Of a DNA stretch of 9,858 bases, positions 1 to 6,219 are shown one piece after another. The notes under the pieces were generated by a model. It saw only the letters and a program-made list of their open reading frames with translations, was not told the DNA's origin and made no database searches. The DNA is from an uncultured Eubacteriales bacterium. GTDB taxonomy: Bacteria; Bacillota; Clostridia; Peptostreptococcales; Anaerovoracaceae. Each line of letters opens with the position of its first letter. Within the stretch, counting starts at the first letter, position 1. Position numbers and translations under genes: made by a program. The stretch spans positions 1-9,858 of the forward strand of contig CADBQT010000118.1 in the NCBI GenBank assembly GCA_902796875.1, written 5' to 3'.

Positions 1-162
1 CGGGGACTCCTGGCCAGGGTGCTGGGAAGCCGGGCCAGGCTGACCCTGATCCCATTGCAGGACTACCTGGAGATGGGCAGCGACGCCCGGGTCAACGTGC
101 CCGGAACCATCGGTGGCAACTGGAGCTGGCGGATGACGCCGGAAGACATGCCCCGTTCATAA
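1..162 (+). CDS. malQ: 4-alpha-glucanotransferase (MalQ, amylomaltase), C-terminal 53 codons
   Basis: This is the 3' end of a gene that begins before the window; it reads in frame from base 1 to a TAA stop at 160-162. The visible tail contains LIPLQDYLEMGSDARVN followed by PGTIGGNWSWRM, which is the C-terminal signature of GH77 amylomaltases (bacterial and plant D-enzymes end with Q-D-L-x-x-x-G-x-x-A-R-x-N-x-P-G-T and N-W-x-W-R). The family transfers alpha-1,4-glucan segments between maltooligosaccharides in the cytoplasm, releasing glucose and lengthening chains so that GlgP can act on them. It converges on the GH13 hydrolase gene, with 37 bases between the two stop codons. The family assignment is firm despite the short fragment; the catalytic residues lie outside the window. 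Confidence 0.93.
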   Translation, partial: RGLLARVLGSRARLTLIPLQDYLEMGSDARVNVPGTIGGNWSWRMTPEDMPRS

Positions 163-199
163 GTCGAAAAGGCCAAAAATGTTGACATTTGCTTCCCGG
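163..199. other. convergent intergenic gap, malQ / GH13 hydrolase
   Basis: This 37-base spacer lies between two converging stop codons (TAA at 160-162 on +, TAG at 202-200 on -). It holds one weak inverted repeat, AAATG (177-181), ttga, CATTT (186-190). On the minus strand this is followed by a few T residues, so it could be a poor A/T-rich terminator for the leftward operon, but it lacks a GC-rich stem. No rho-independent terminator is visible for malQ, so readthrough into the opposing gene is possible. Confidence 0.4.
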
Positions 200-2194
200 C
201 TACTGTTTCAGGATCATGGCCTGGCCCGGCAGGACGGGAACATCGTCTTCATAGGTCTTGCCGGTGAGCAGATCGGTCCACGTTCCGAAAAGGCGGAGAT
301 ACTGGAGCTCACCGCCGCAGTTGGCTGCAGTGATCAGGGTAGCCGAAGCGTTGGAGCCGGTGGCTGCCGAGGCGTCGGAGCCGGTGGCTGCCGAGGCGTC
401 GGAGCCGGTGGGCGACTCCCCGTCGGTCCGGGCAAAGGCATAGAGGCCGTTCTCCTCAGACAGGAGCCGATAGGCTCCTTTTTTGTATACGTGGTTTTCC
501 CGGCGGATGGCGATCACCCGGCGGTACCAGTCCTGAAGTTCTTTGTTTTCGTGGCCCCAGGGGAAACACTTCCGGTTGAAGGGATCGTTGTACCCCTCCA
601 TGCCGGCCTCGTCCCCGTAGTAGACGCAAGGGACGCCGGGAAGAGTCATCTGCAGGACCACGGCCATCTTCAGCCGGCGGATGCCGGTCGCCCAGGCCTG
701 GGGATCCATGGCGGTGACCGCCTTGATCTCCCGAGTGGCATCAGGGCCCAGACGCTGTCCGGCGAGAGCGGTGATGATCCGGTCCGTGTCGTGGCTTCCC
801 AGAAGGTTCATCAGGGAGTGGACGACCCGGGCGGGATAGTTTTCCAGGATGGTGGAGACCGGCCGGGAAATGGCCCGGGCATCTCCGTTCCGGACGAAGT
901 CGATGATCCCCTGACGGAGGGGATAGTTCATCACCGAGTCCAGCTTGTTTCCTTCGAAGTAGTTCTTTCGTTCTTCGTAGGCGATCTTGGAGGAGGCGTC
1001 CTCCCAGACTTCGCCCAGGACGAGGGCGTCGGCTTTTTCTGCCTTTGCGCCGGCGGTCAGCTTCTCCACGAAATCCACGGGAAGCTCATCCACTACATCC
1101 AGCCGCCAACCGGAGGCTCCGGCCCGCAGCCAGTGGCGGATAACGCCGTTCTCGCCGGTGATGAACTCCTGGTAGGCGGGATTGTCTTTGCGGATACGGG
1201 GCAGGGTCGAAAAGCCCCACCAGCTCTGGTATCCGCCGTCCTCTTCGAAATAGTACCAGTCCCGGTAGGGGGAGTCGGGATGGTTATAGGCACCGTCGCC
1301 GTACCGGTCGTAGATGTCGAAGTAGCGGGAGTCCGCTCCGGTATGGGAGAAGACGCCGTCGCAGATGATGCGCATGCCCATCTCTGCCGCTTCTGCGCAA
1401 AGGCGGGTAAATCCTTCCTCATCCCCGAACATGGGATCCACCTTCATGTAATCGGTGGTGTCGTATTTGTGGCTGGAAAAGGCCTCGAAGATGGGGCTGA
1501 GGTAGATGCAGGTCACGCCCAGATCAGCCAGGTAGGGAAGCTTTTCCCGAAGGCCTTCCAGATTGCCGCCGAAGAAATCGTTGTTCATGATCTCCCCGTT
1601 TTCGTTGGGGAGATACTCGGGCATGCCGCCCCAGTCGTCCCGGGTGATCTTGCCGTCCATGTGGATCGGCTCCCCGGAAGCGGCGAAACGGTCGACGAAG
1701 ACATGGTAATAGACGCCGCCCCAGATCCAGTCCGGATCAGCGTAGGCCGGTTCATAGACCGTCATCTGCCAGGCCCGGGGCTCGTCGGTGAGGACGGCGC
1801 ATCCTCCGTCTCCCCGGCCCACGGTGGCCATGGTGTGGCCGTCGATGTCATCCTGGCGGATCTGGAACCAATACCAGTAGAGGCCCGTCTCCTCGGGGGT
1901 AAAGTCGGCGGAAAAAGCGCCGAAGCCGGGGCGGGCCGCCGGGTCGTCGTAAGCCGACGATCCGTAGTGAGTGTGGGCCCCGTCGAAAGCCGCATGGGTC
2001 CCATCGCCTGCCGGCGCCATGGGGACCTCCCGAGTGGATCCGTCCTTGTCGAAGCGGATGCAGAGAACGGGGATCGCCCCCTCGGGTTCACCCGAGAGGA
2101 GAACAGTCAGATGAACAGGAGATCCGGCCTGGCTTGCACCGGCCGGATCCCGAAATCGCGTTGTAACGGTAGTATCGTGAATAACTTTGATCAT
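200..2194 (-). CDS. intracellular GH13 alpha-glucan hydrolase (alpha-amylase / neopullulanase-like)
   Basis: A 664-residue alpha-amylase-superfamily enzyme, probably hydrolysing alpha-1,4 (possibly also alpha-1,6) bonds in maltooligosaccharides or glycogen. Residues about 1-155 look like a beta-rich N-terminal domain as in CBM34-bearing neopullulanases. The barrel then carries YYHVFVDRF, NNDFFGGNLEGL, region I D279-GVFSH, region II GWRLD with nucleophile D366, region III GEVWED with acid/base E395, and region IV GSHDT with transition-state stabiliser D469. No signal peptide is visible, so it should be cytoplasmic. Region I has Ser283 where many GH13 enzymes have Asn. A tandem-repeat linker occupies about residues 594-618. 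The ATG at 2194 lies 2 bases after the glgD stop, has only a weak AAGGCG upstream, and probably depends on translational coupling. Clostridial sequences of this look fall, as I recall, in CAZy GH13_39; subfamily and specificity are inferred. Confidence 0.92.
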   Translation of the reverse strand: MIKVIHDTTVTTRFRDPAGASQAGSPVHLTVLLSGEPEGAIPVLCIRFDKDGSTREVPMAPAGDGTHAAFDGAHTHYGSSAYDDPAARPGFGAFSADFTPEETGLYWYWFQIRQDDIDGHTMATVGRGDGGCAVLTDEPRAWQMTVYEPAYADPDWIWGGVYYHVFVDRFAASGEPIHMDGKITRDDWGGMPEYLPNENGEIMNNDFFGGNLEGLREKLPYLADLGVTCIYLSPIFEAFSSHKYDTTDYMKVDPMFGDEEGFTRLCAEAAEMGMRIICDGVFSHTGADSRYFDIYDRYGDGAYNHPDSPYRDWYYFEEDGGYQSWWGFSTLPRIRKDNPAYQEFITGENGVIRHWLRAGASGWRLDVVDELPVDFVEKLTAGAKAEKADALVLGEVWEDASSKIAYEERKNYFEGNKLDSVMNYPLRQGIIDFVRNGDARAISRPVSTILENYPARVVHSLMNLLGSHDTDRIITALAGQRLGPDATREIKAVTAMDPQAWATGIRRLKMAVVLQMTLPGVPCVYYGDEAGMEGYNDPFNRKCFPWGHENKELQDWYRRVIAIRRENHVYKKGAYRLLSEENGLYAFARTDGESPTGSDASAATGSDASAATGSNASATLITAANCGGELQYLRLFGTWTDLLTGKTYEDDVPVLPGQAMILKQ
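342..413. repeat. 24-bp in-frame tandem repeat, about 2.9 copies
   Basis: The unit starts GCCGAGGCGTCGGAGCCGGT on the + strand. Copies lie at 342-365 (two differences), 366-389 (reference copy) and 390-413 (diverging at its last base). On the coding (-) strand it encodes the octapeptide TGSDASAA repeated, with one Asp-to-Asn change. It sits between the GH13 catalytic barrel and the final beta-sheet segment, so it probably forms a flexible, polar linker. Because 24 is a multiple of three, copy-number changes would keep the frame. Confidence 0.9.
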
Positions 2195-2199
2195 GATCA
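2188..2199. promoter_or_regulatory. glgD stop / GH13 start junction inside a 12-bp palindrome
   Basis: TGATCATGATCA is a perfect palindrome (two TGATCA units) that contains both the glgD TGA stop (2199-2197) and the next gene's ATG (2194-2192). The two-base gap and the lack of a proper Shine-Dalgarno (only AAGGCG about 13 bases upstream) suggest that ribosomes finishing glgD re-initiate on the hydrolase. The palindrome itself may be chance. Confidence 0.5.
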
Positions 2200-3315
2200 G
2201 ATGCGTTCGCCTTTTTTACAGTAGAACGGGTGGGTCAGATATCCTGAAAGCAAGCGTCCGTCATTGATGATGACCTCTTTGTCCAGGATGGCGTGGTTCA
2301 GGTGAGCGCCTTCACCCACGGTGGAATCCTGCATGATGACACTGTTTTCCACCACGGCGCCCCGCTTGACGCGGGCGCCCCGGAAGATCACCGAGTTGCG
2401 GACTTCGCCCTCGATGATGGCTCCATCGGCGATGACCGAGTTGGTCACATTGGCGGTCTCGCTGTACCGGGTCGCCGGGCTGTCCTTGGTCTTGGTGACC
2501 ACAGGTCCCGTCGGGGCATGGAACAGATCGCGCCGGACCTCGTACTGGAGAAGAGACAGGTTTCCGCTCAGGTAACCGGGCAGATCCTCCAGATAGATGA
2601 CCAGTTCATCGGTGATGTGGGCGTAGACCTTTCTCTCGTCGATGATCCGCTGGAGAGTCTCCGTCGGTGAACATGTGCCGGGGAGATGATCCAGCCATTC
2701 GATGAGATCGATGAGATCCTGTCTGGCGATGACCACCGTGGACATGGTGGACTCGCTGGCCAGAGCTTCCCGCTGGGCGGCATCGAAGGAACGGATCCTG
2801 CCGTCCTCATCGGTGACCAGCCCCATCCGCTGATGGAGGGGAGTGGCGTTGGCCACATTGTTGGAGAAGAAGCAGGTGATGAATGCGTCCTTCTCGATGT
2901 GATCGTCCAGCAGGGCGCGGAAGTCCACGCTGCCCGCATATCCGGATCCGCAGATGACCACGTATTTCTCGTTCATCTGGCGGAGATAGAACAGGTTGTT
3001 CCGCAGGGCCTCAACCCGGGTGTGTTCCGTCAGAGTGCTTCCCGCAGAGCTGAGGGGCGGCAGATACCGCAGGCCTCCCCGCTTCCGGTCCAGGTCCCAC
3101 TCGGCGCCGGACTGGACGTGATGCATGACACTGTCGTACTGCTGATGCATGATGAGTCCGACAGTGCTGATGTCGGCGTTGACCATATTGGAAAGGCCGA
3201 AGTCGATCAGCCGGTATTTCCCTCCGAAGGGGACAGCCGCCAGGGTGCGCTGCTGCGTCAGCTCCGGCGAAAGATCTGCAATGTTGTCCGCAATAATGAT
3301 TCCAGCAGCATCCAT
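2197..3315 (-). CDS. glgD: GlgD, non-catalytic glucose-1-phosphate adenylyltransferase-like subunit
   Basis: A 372-residue paralogue of GlgC that in Firmicutes partners GlgC and modulates ADP-glucose pyrophosphorylase. It keeps the fold: PFGGKYRLIDFGLSNMVN at residues 29-46, and left-handed beta-helix hexapeptide repeats from about 285 (NSVIADGAII, NSVIFRGARV, NSVIMQDSTV) to about 350. It has lost the nucleotide-binding loop: where GlgC has GGQGSRL it reads IIADNIADLSPE. It also lacks the catalytic SGDH, with CGSGYAGSVDF at about 122-132, so it is probably inactive alone. The start is the ATG at 3315-3313, one base after the glgC TAG, with AAAGGAGG 8 bases upstream. The frame stays open to 3420, but that extension would overlap glgC and resembles no known protein. 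It is the second gene of the glgC-glgD-GH13 operon. Confidence 0.95.
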   Translation of the reverse strand: MDAAGIIIADNIADLSPELTQQRTLAAVPFGGKYRLIDFGLSNMVNADISTVGLIMHQQYDSVMHHVQSGAEWDLDRKRGGLRYLPPLSSAGSTLTEHTRVEALRNNLFYLRQMNEKYVVICGSGYAGSVDFRALLDDHIEKDAFITCFFSNNVANATPLHQRMGLVTDEDGRIRSFDAAQREALASESTMSTVVIARQDLIDLIEWLDHLPGTCSPTETLQRIIDERKVYAHITDELVIYLEDLPGYLSGNLSLLQYEVRRDLFHAPTGPVVTKTKDSPATRYSETANVTNSVIADGAIIEGEVRNSVIFRGARVKRGAVVENSVIMQDSTVGEGAHLNHAILDKEVIINDGRLLSGYLTHPFYCKKGERI

Positions 3316-3316
3316 G

Positions 3317-4561
3317 CTATCTGCCTCCTTTCTCTTCAGCGCTTGCGCCGTCGCCGGTGCCATCTCCTCCCGGCATGTCATCGACGGAAAGCACGCTTCC
3401 GGCGGGGATGACGGTTCCATCGGGGATGTGCACCCCGGGGCCCAGGACGGTCAGAGCGCTGCCGCCCGAAAGAGGTTCTCCGATGACCACGTTTTCTCCG
3501 ATGACCGCCTCATAGCCGATGATGGCGTGTTCGATGCGGGTGCCTTTGCCGATCTTGCCCAGGGCCATGACCACGCTGTCATTGACCGTTGCATCCGTAT
3601 CGATGAATACGTCGCTGGAGATGACCGAGTTGGCCACCGATCCGTAGAGTGAGCCGCCGTCACCGGTGATGGAGTTCACCACGTGTGCGGTGGGGGCCAT
3701 GTATTCGGGATGGGTGTTCCGGTGGCGGTAGTAGATCCGCCAGGCCGGATCGTTGAGGAACAGATCCGGGTTGTCTCCCAGAGCGTCCATGTTGGCCGCC
3801 CAGAAGGAATCCAGAGTCCCTACGTCTTTCCAGTAGCCGCCGTAAAGATAGGCGAACATCCGCTGCCCCGCGTTGAGCATCCTGGGGATGACGTTCTTGC
3901 CGAAGTCGCTGTCCGACTCGGGGTCCAGATCGTCCTCGGTCAGGTACTGGATCAGTTTGTCCGTGCTGAAAATGTACACGCCCATGCTGGCCAGAGTGCT
4001 GTTGGGATGCTCCGGCTTTTCATTGAACTCCGTGATCCGTCCCGTGCTGTCGGTGGTCATGATGCCGAACCGGCTGGCCTCCTCCAGAGGAACGTCGATG
4101 ACGGAGATGGTGCAGTCCGCGTTGTTTTCGATGTGCTCCTGAAGCATGATCCGGTAGTCCATCTTGTAGATGTGGTCACCGGACAGGATCAGCACATAAC
4201 TGGGATTGTACTGACGGATGAACCGCAGGTTCTGGTAGATGGCGTTGGCCGTGCCCAGGAACCAGTCGGCTCCTTCCTCTCCCTCGTAGGGAGGCAGCAC
4301 GTGAAGCCCGCCGAACTTCAGGTTCATGTCCCAGGGCTCTCCCCGGCCCAGGTAGTCGTTCAGTTCCAGGGGCTGATACTGAGTCAGGACGCCCACCGTG
4401 TCGATGTCGGAGTTGACACAGTTGGACAGAGGGAAGTCGATGATCCGGTACTTACCACCAAAAGGCACCGCCGGTTTGGCTGTGGATTTGGTCAGGGGCA
4501 CCAGCCTGCTTCCCTGCCCGCCGGCAAGGAGCATAGCCACGATCTGTTTTCTCTCGCTCAT
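3317..4561 (-). CDS. glgC: glucose-1-phosphate adenylyltransferase (ADP-glucose pyrophosphorylase)
   Basis: GlgC makes ADP-glucose and pyrophosphate from glucose-1-phosphate and ATP, the committed step of bacterial glycogen synthesis. The 414-residue protein shows the nucleotide loop LAGGQGSRL (12-20), [20 protein letters not shown] (29-48), GTANAIYQN (103-111), [10 protein letters not shown] (127-136) with the catalytic Asp129 equivalent, EKPEHP (181-186) with the glucose-1-phosphate-binding Lys182 equivalent, ASMGVYIF (191-198) and [15 protein letters not shown] (243-257). A left-handed beta-helix domain follows at about 290-393. The last 20 or so residues are a Gly/Asp/Glu-rich low-complexity tail. 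The ATG start lies 11 bases after AGGAGG (4578-4573). It is the first gene of the leftward operon, divergent from glgA, so it shares a 210-bp control region with the synthase. GlgC activity in the family is set by sugar-phosphate effectors, which cannot be read here. Confidence 0.98.
   Translation of the reverse strand: MSERKQIVAMLLAGGQGSRLVPLTKSTAKPAVPFGGKYRIIDFPLSNCVNSDIDTVGVLTQYQPLELNDYLGRGEPWDMNLKFGGLHVLPPYEGEEGADWFLGTANAIYQNLRFIRQYNPSYVLILSGDHIYKMDYRIMLQEHIENNADCTISVIDVPLEEASRFGIMTTDSTGRITEFNEKPEHPNSTLASMGVYIFSTDKLIQYLTEDDLDPESDSDFGKNVIPRMLNAGQRMFAYLYGGYWKDVGTLDSFWAANMDALGDNPDLFLNDPAWRIYYRHRNTHPEYMAPTAHVVNSITGDGGSLYGSVANSVISSDVFIDTDATVNDSVVMALGKIGKGTRIEHAIIGYEAVIGENVVIGEPLSGGSALTVLGPGVHIPDGTVIPAGSVLSVDDMPGGDGTGDGASAEEKGGR
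3324..3331 (-). promoter_or_regulatory. Shine-Dalgarno of glgD, inside the glgC 3' end
   Basis: AAAGGAGG (read on -) with an 8-base spacer fixes the glgD start at 3315. The same bases encode the last Lys-Gly-Gly residues of GlgC, so the end of glgC doubles as the glgD ribosome binding site. Confidence 0.9.
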
Positions 4562-4572
4562 GTTTAGTTCAT

Positions 4573-4578
4573 CCTCCT
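4573..4578 (-). promoter_or_regulatory. Shine-Dalgarno of glgC
   Basis: AGGAGG on the minus strand, 11 bases before the ATG at 4561. The spacing is on the long side. A second ATG directly after the AGGAGG starts only a two-codon frame (ATG AAC TAA) and is not taken as a gene. Confidence 0.75.
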
Positions 4579-4622
4579 CTTAGGTCCTCTCAAGCGATAT
4601 AAACGCAGTTTTTTGAATATCT

Positions 4623-4638
4623 CCTCGCATCGACGAGG
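4623..4638. promoter_or_regulatory. small inverted repeat in the glgC leader
   Basis: CCTCG, six bases, CGAGG. It falls in the predicted 5' leader of glgC and just upstream of the predicted glgA -10. It could be an RNA hairpin or a protein site. There is no T-tract after it on either strand, so it is not a terminator. Function unknown. Confidence 0.35.
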
Positions 4639-4653
4639 GAAACATGGTATAAT
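4624..4653 (+). promoter_or_regulatory. predicted glgA-glgP promoter (extended -10)
   Basis: TGGTATAAT at 4645-4653 is a perfect -10 hexamer with the TGn extension. The -35 is weak: CTCGCA at 4624-4629 with an 18-base spacer, three matches to TTGACA, which an extended -10 can tolerate. Transcription would begin near 4660, giving a leader of about 112 bases before the GTG of glgA. No better + strand promoter was found before glgA. Confidence 0.5.
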
Positions 4654-4668
4654 CGTGAAATGGTTTTT

Positions 4669-4684
4669 TCGGCATCCATGCCGA
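4669..4684. promoter_or_regulatory. 16-bp palindrome between the two predicted glg start sites, candidate operator
   Basis: TCGGCAT, cc, ATGCCGA: perfect 7-bp arms around two bases. It lies between the predicted start sites at about 4660 (+) and about 4688 (-), so one bound regulator could affect both operons. As RNA it could form a short stem with a four-base loop. The homopolymer run beside it is on the wrong side to make a terminator on either strand. Confidence 0.45.
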
Positions 4685-4694
4685 TGTTGAACAT

Positions 4695-4723
4695 ATTATA
4701 GACTAAAGAAACCAAACGCGCAA
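4695..4723 (-). promoter_or_regulatory. predicted glgC-glgD-GH13 promoter
   Basis: Read on the minus strand: -35 TTGCGC (4723-4718), a 17-base spacer, and a perfect -10 TATAAT (4700-4695). Transcription would start near 4688, leaving a leader of about 127 bases before the glgC ATG. Confidence 0.6.
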
Positions 4724-4755
4724 CGTTCCATTGGGCCGTGCGCTTCACTATTTGC

Positions 4756-4761
4756 AAGGAG
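4756..4761 (+). promoter_or_regulatory. Shine-Dalgarno deciding the GTG start of glgA
   Basis: AAGGAG, 10 bases before the GTG at 4772-4774. There is no in-frame ATG near the N-terminus of the conserved domain, and the protein reaches the conserved ILFVTPEAVPF strand within ten residues of this GTG, so the non-ATG start is well supported. Confidence 0.85.
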
Positions 4762-4771
4762 AGAGAAAGTC

Positions 4772-6217
4772 GTGACAGAGAAAAAAGAACAGACGAAGAT
4801 CCTGTTTGTCACTCCGGAGGCTGTGCCCTTTGTGCATACGGGCGGTCTGGGCGAGGTGGCATCCGCCCTGCCCAAAAGCCTGAACGCCCGGAAACAACAG
4901 GATGTGGACTGCCGGGTCGTCCTGCCTTTGCACGGCAAAGTGGGAGAGGAATTCCGAGAGAAGATGGAGTTTCTCGGGGACAAGTCCGTGCCTGTATCCT
5001 GGCGGAACCAGCACCTGGGCGTGTTCCGGCTGGAGTGGGAAGGCGTGATCTATTACTTCCTGGACAACGAATACTACTTCAGACGGGACGGCCTCTACGG
5101 ATACGGGGATGACTGCGAACGGTTCACCTGGTTCTCCAAGGCCGTGTTCGAAGCCCTGGAGTTCATGGACTTTGTGCCGGACATCATCCACGCCAACGAC
5201 TGGCAGACGGCTCTGGTCCCGGTGTATCAGTACGCCGTGTACCGGAGGACCTTCACCAAGACCATCTTTACCATTCACAATATCGAGTATCAGGGCCGGT
5301 ACGGCACCAACGTCCTGGGGGACATCGTGGACCTGCCCTATGAACACTGCCACCTGGTGGAATACGGCGGCGATGTGAATCTGATGAAGGGCGCCATCGA
5401 GTGCTCCGACATCGTCTCCACCGTCAGCCCCACCTATGCGGAGGAGCTGAAGCGGCCGGAGTTCTCCTTTGGGCTGGACCCCATTGTGCGAAAGAACGAA
5501 GGGAAGCTGCGGGGGATCCTCAACGGCATCGATACGGTCAGCTACAACCCGTCCAAGGACAAGGCCATCCCGGCCAACTATTCCTGGAGAAAGCCTGAGG
5601 GCAAGGCGGTCTGCAAGGCGGATCTGCAGGAGTCCCTGGGACTTCCGGTGCGGGACGTGCCGGTGATCGCCATGATCACCCGGATGGTGGCGGCCAAAGG
5701 AATGGACCTGGTGGTGGATTCCCTGGACCGGGTGCTGAACGACATGGACGTCCAGTTCATCCTGCTGGGCACGGGAGACCAGAAATACGAAGAGTTCTTC
5801 CGGGGCCTTCAGCATCGCCACCCGGACAAGGCGGTCTGTATGATCGAATTCAACGTAGGCGTTTCCCGGCGGATCTACGCCGGAGCGGATATATTCCTCA
5901 TGCCTTCCAGAAGCGAGGCCTGCGGGCTGGCGCAGATGATCTCCTGCCGTTACGGGACGGTGCCCATCGTCCGGCAGACGGGAGGTCTGGCGGACTCCAT
6001 TCGGGACTGCCGTCTGGGCAAAGGCAACGGTTTCGTCTTCGCCGACTACAGCGGAGAGGGTCTCTACCATACGGTGGCCACCGCCGTGGGTGTCTACGGG
6101 AACCCCAAAGACTGGACGGCCCTGGTGGACCACGACATGAAGCTGAATTTCGGCTGGAAAAAGGCCGCGCAGGAATACATCCGTATGTATGAAGAACTGA
6201 TGGGAGGAAAAGAGTAA
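4772..6217 (+). CDS. glgA: glycogen synthase (ADP-glucose:alpha-1,4-glucan glucosyltransferase, GT5)
   Basis: GlgA transfers glucose from ADP-glucose to the non-reducing end of alpha-1,4-glucan in the cytoplasm. The 481 residues match the family length (E. coli 477). The N-terminal half (GT5 catalytic domain) has ILFVTPEAVPF (10-20), TGGLGEVASALP (23-34), HANDW (140-144), HNIEYQG (169-175) and NGID (251-254). The C-terminal Rossmann domain has ITRMVAAKG (302-310), with the R304 and K309 equivalents of E. coli R300/K305, and SRSEACGLAQM (379-389) with E382, followed by RYGTVPIVRQTGGLAD. Odd point: the K-x-G-G-L loop reads H22-TGGL, with His replacing the ADP-glucose-contacting Lys15 of E. coli. 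It starts with GTG after AAGGAG. It is the first gene of a pair with glgP and divergent from glgC. Assignment is firm; the effect of His22 is not known. Confidence 0.97.
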   Translation: MTEKKEQTKILFVTPEAVPFVHTGGLGEVASALPKSLNARKQQDVDCRVVLPLHGKVGEEFREKMEFLGDKSVPVSWRNQHLGVFRLEWEGVIYYFLDNEYYFRRDGLYGYGDDCERFTWFSKAVFEALEFMDFVPDIIHANDWQTALVPVYQYAVYRRTFTKTIFTIHNIEYQGRYGTNVLGDIVDLPYEHCHLVEYGGDVNLMKGAIECSDIVSTVSPTYAEELKRPEFSFGLDPIVRKNEGKLRGILNGIDTVSYNPSKDKAIPANYSWRKPEGKAVCKADLQESLGLPVRDVPVIAMITRMVAAKGMDLVVDSLDRVLNDMDVQFILLGTGDQKYEEFFRGLQHRHPDKAVCMIEFNVGVSRRIYAGADIFLMPSRSEACGLAQMISCRYGTVPIVRQTGGLADSIRDCRLGKGNGFVFADYSGEGLYHTVATAVGVYGNPKDWTALVDHDMKLNFGWKKAAQEYIRMYEELMGGKE

Positions 6218-6219
6218 GC

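Noticed and set aside
179..2224. 681-codon open frame on the + strand, longer than the gene opposite it
   Set aside because: It is the exact codon-register mirror of the GH13 gene, whose four catalytic regions are intact on the minus strand. The mirror protein has no recognisable domain and is Val/Gly/His/Asp-rich, as expected from reverse-complemented codons.
3316..3420. N-terminal extension of GlgD to an ATG at 3420
   Set aside because: It would overlap glgC by about 100 bases and adds 35 residues unlike any GlgD. The ATG at 3315 has AAAGGAGG at ideal spacing.
4663..4684. T-run next to a palindrome as a rho-independent terminator
   Set aside because: The T-run precedes the stem on the + strand and is an A-run after it on the - strand; neither orientation gives stem followed by U residues.
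4562..4771. Riboswitch or structured RNA in the glg intergenic region
   Set aside because: Only two short inverted repeats are visible. No multi-helix architecture or known riboswitch core could be recognised in the leaders.
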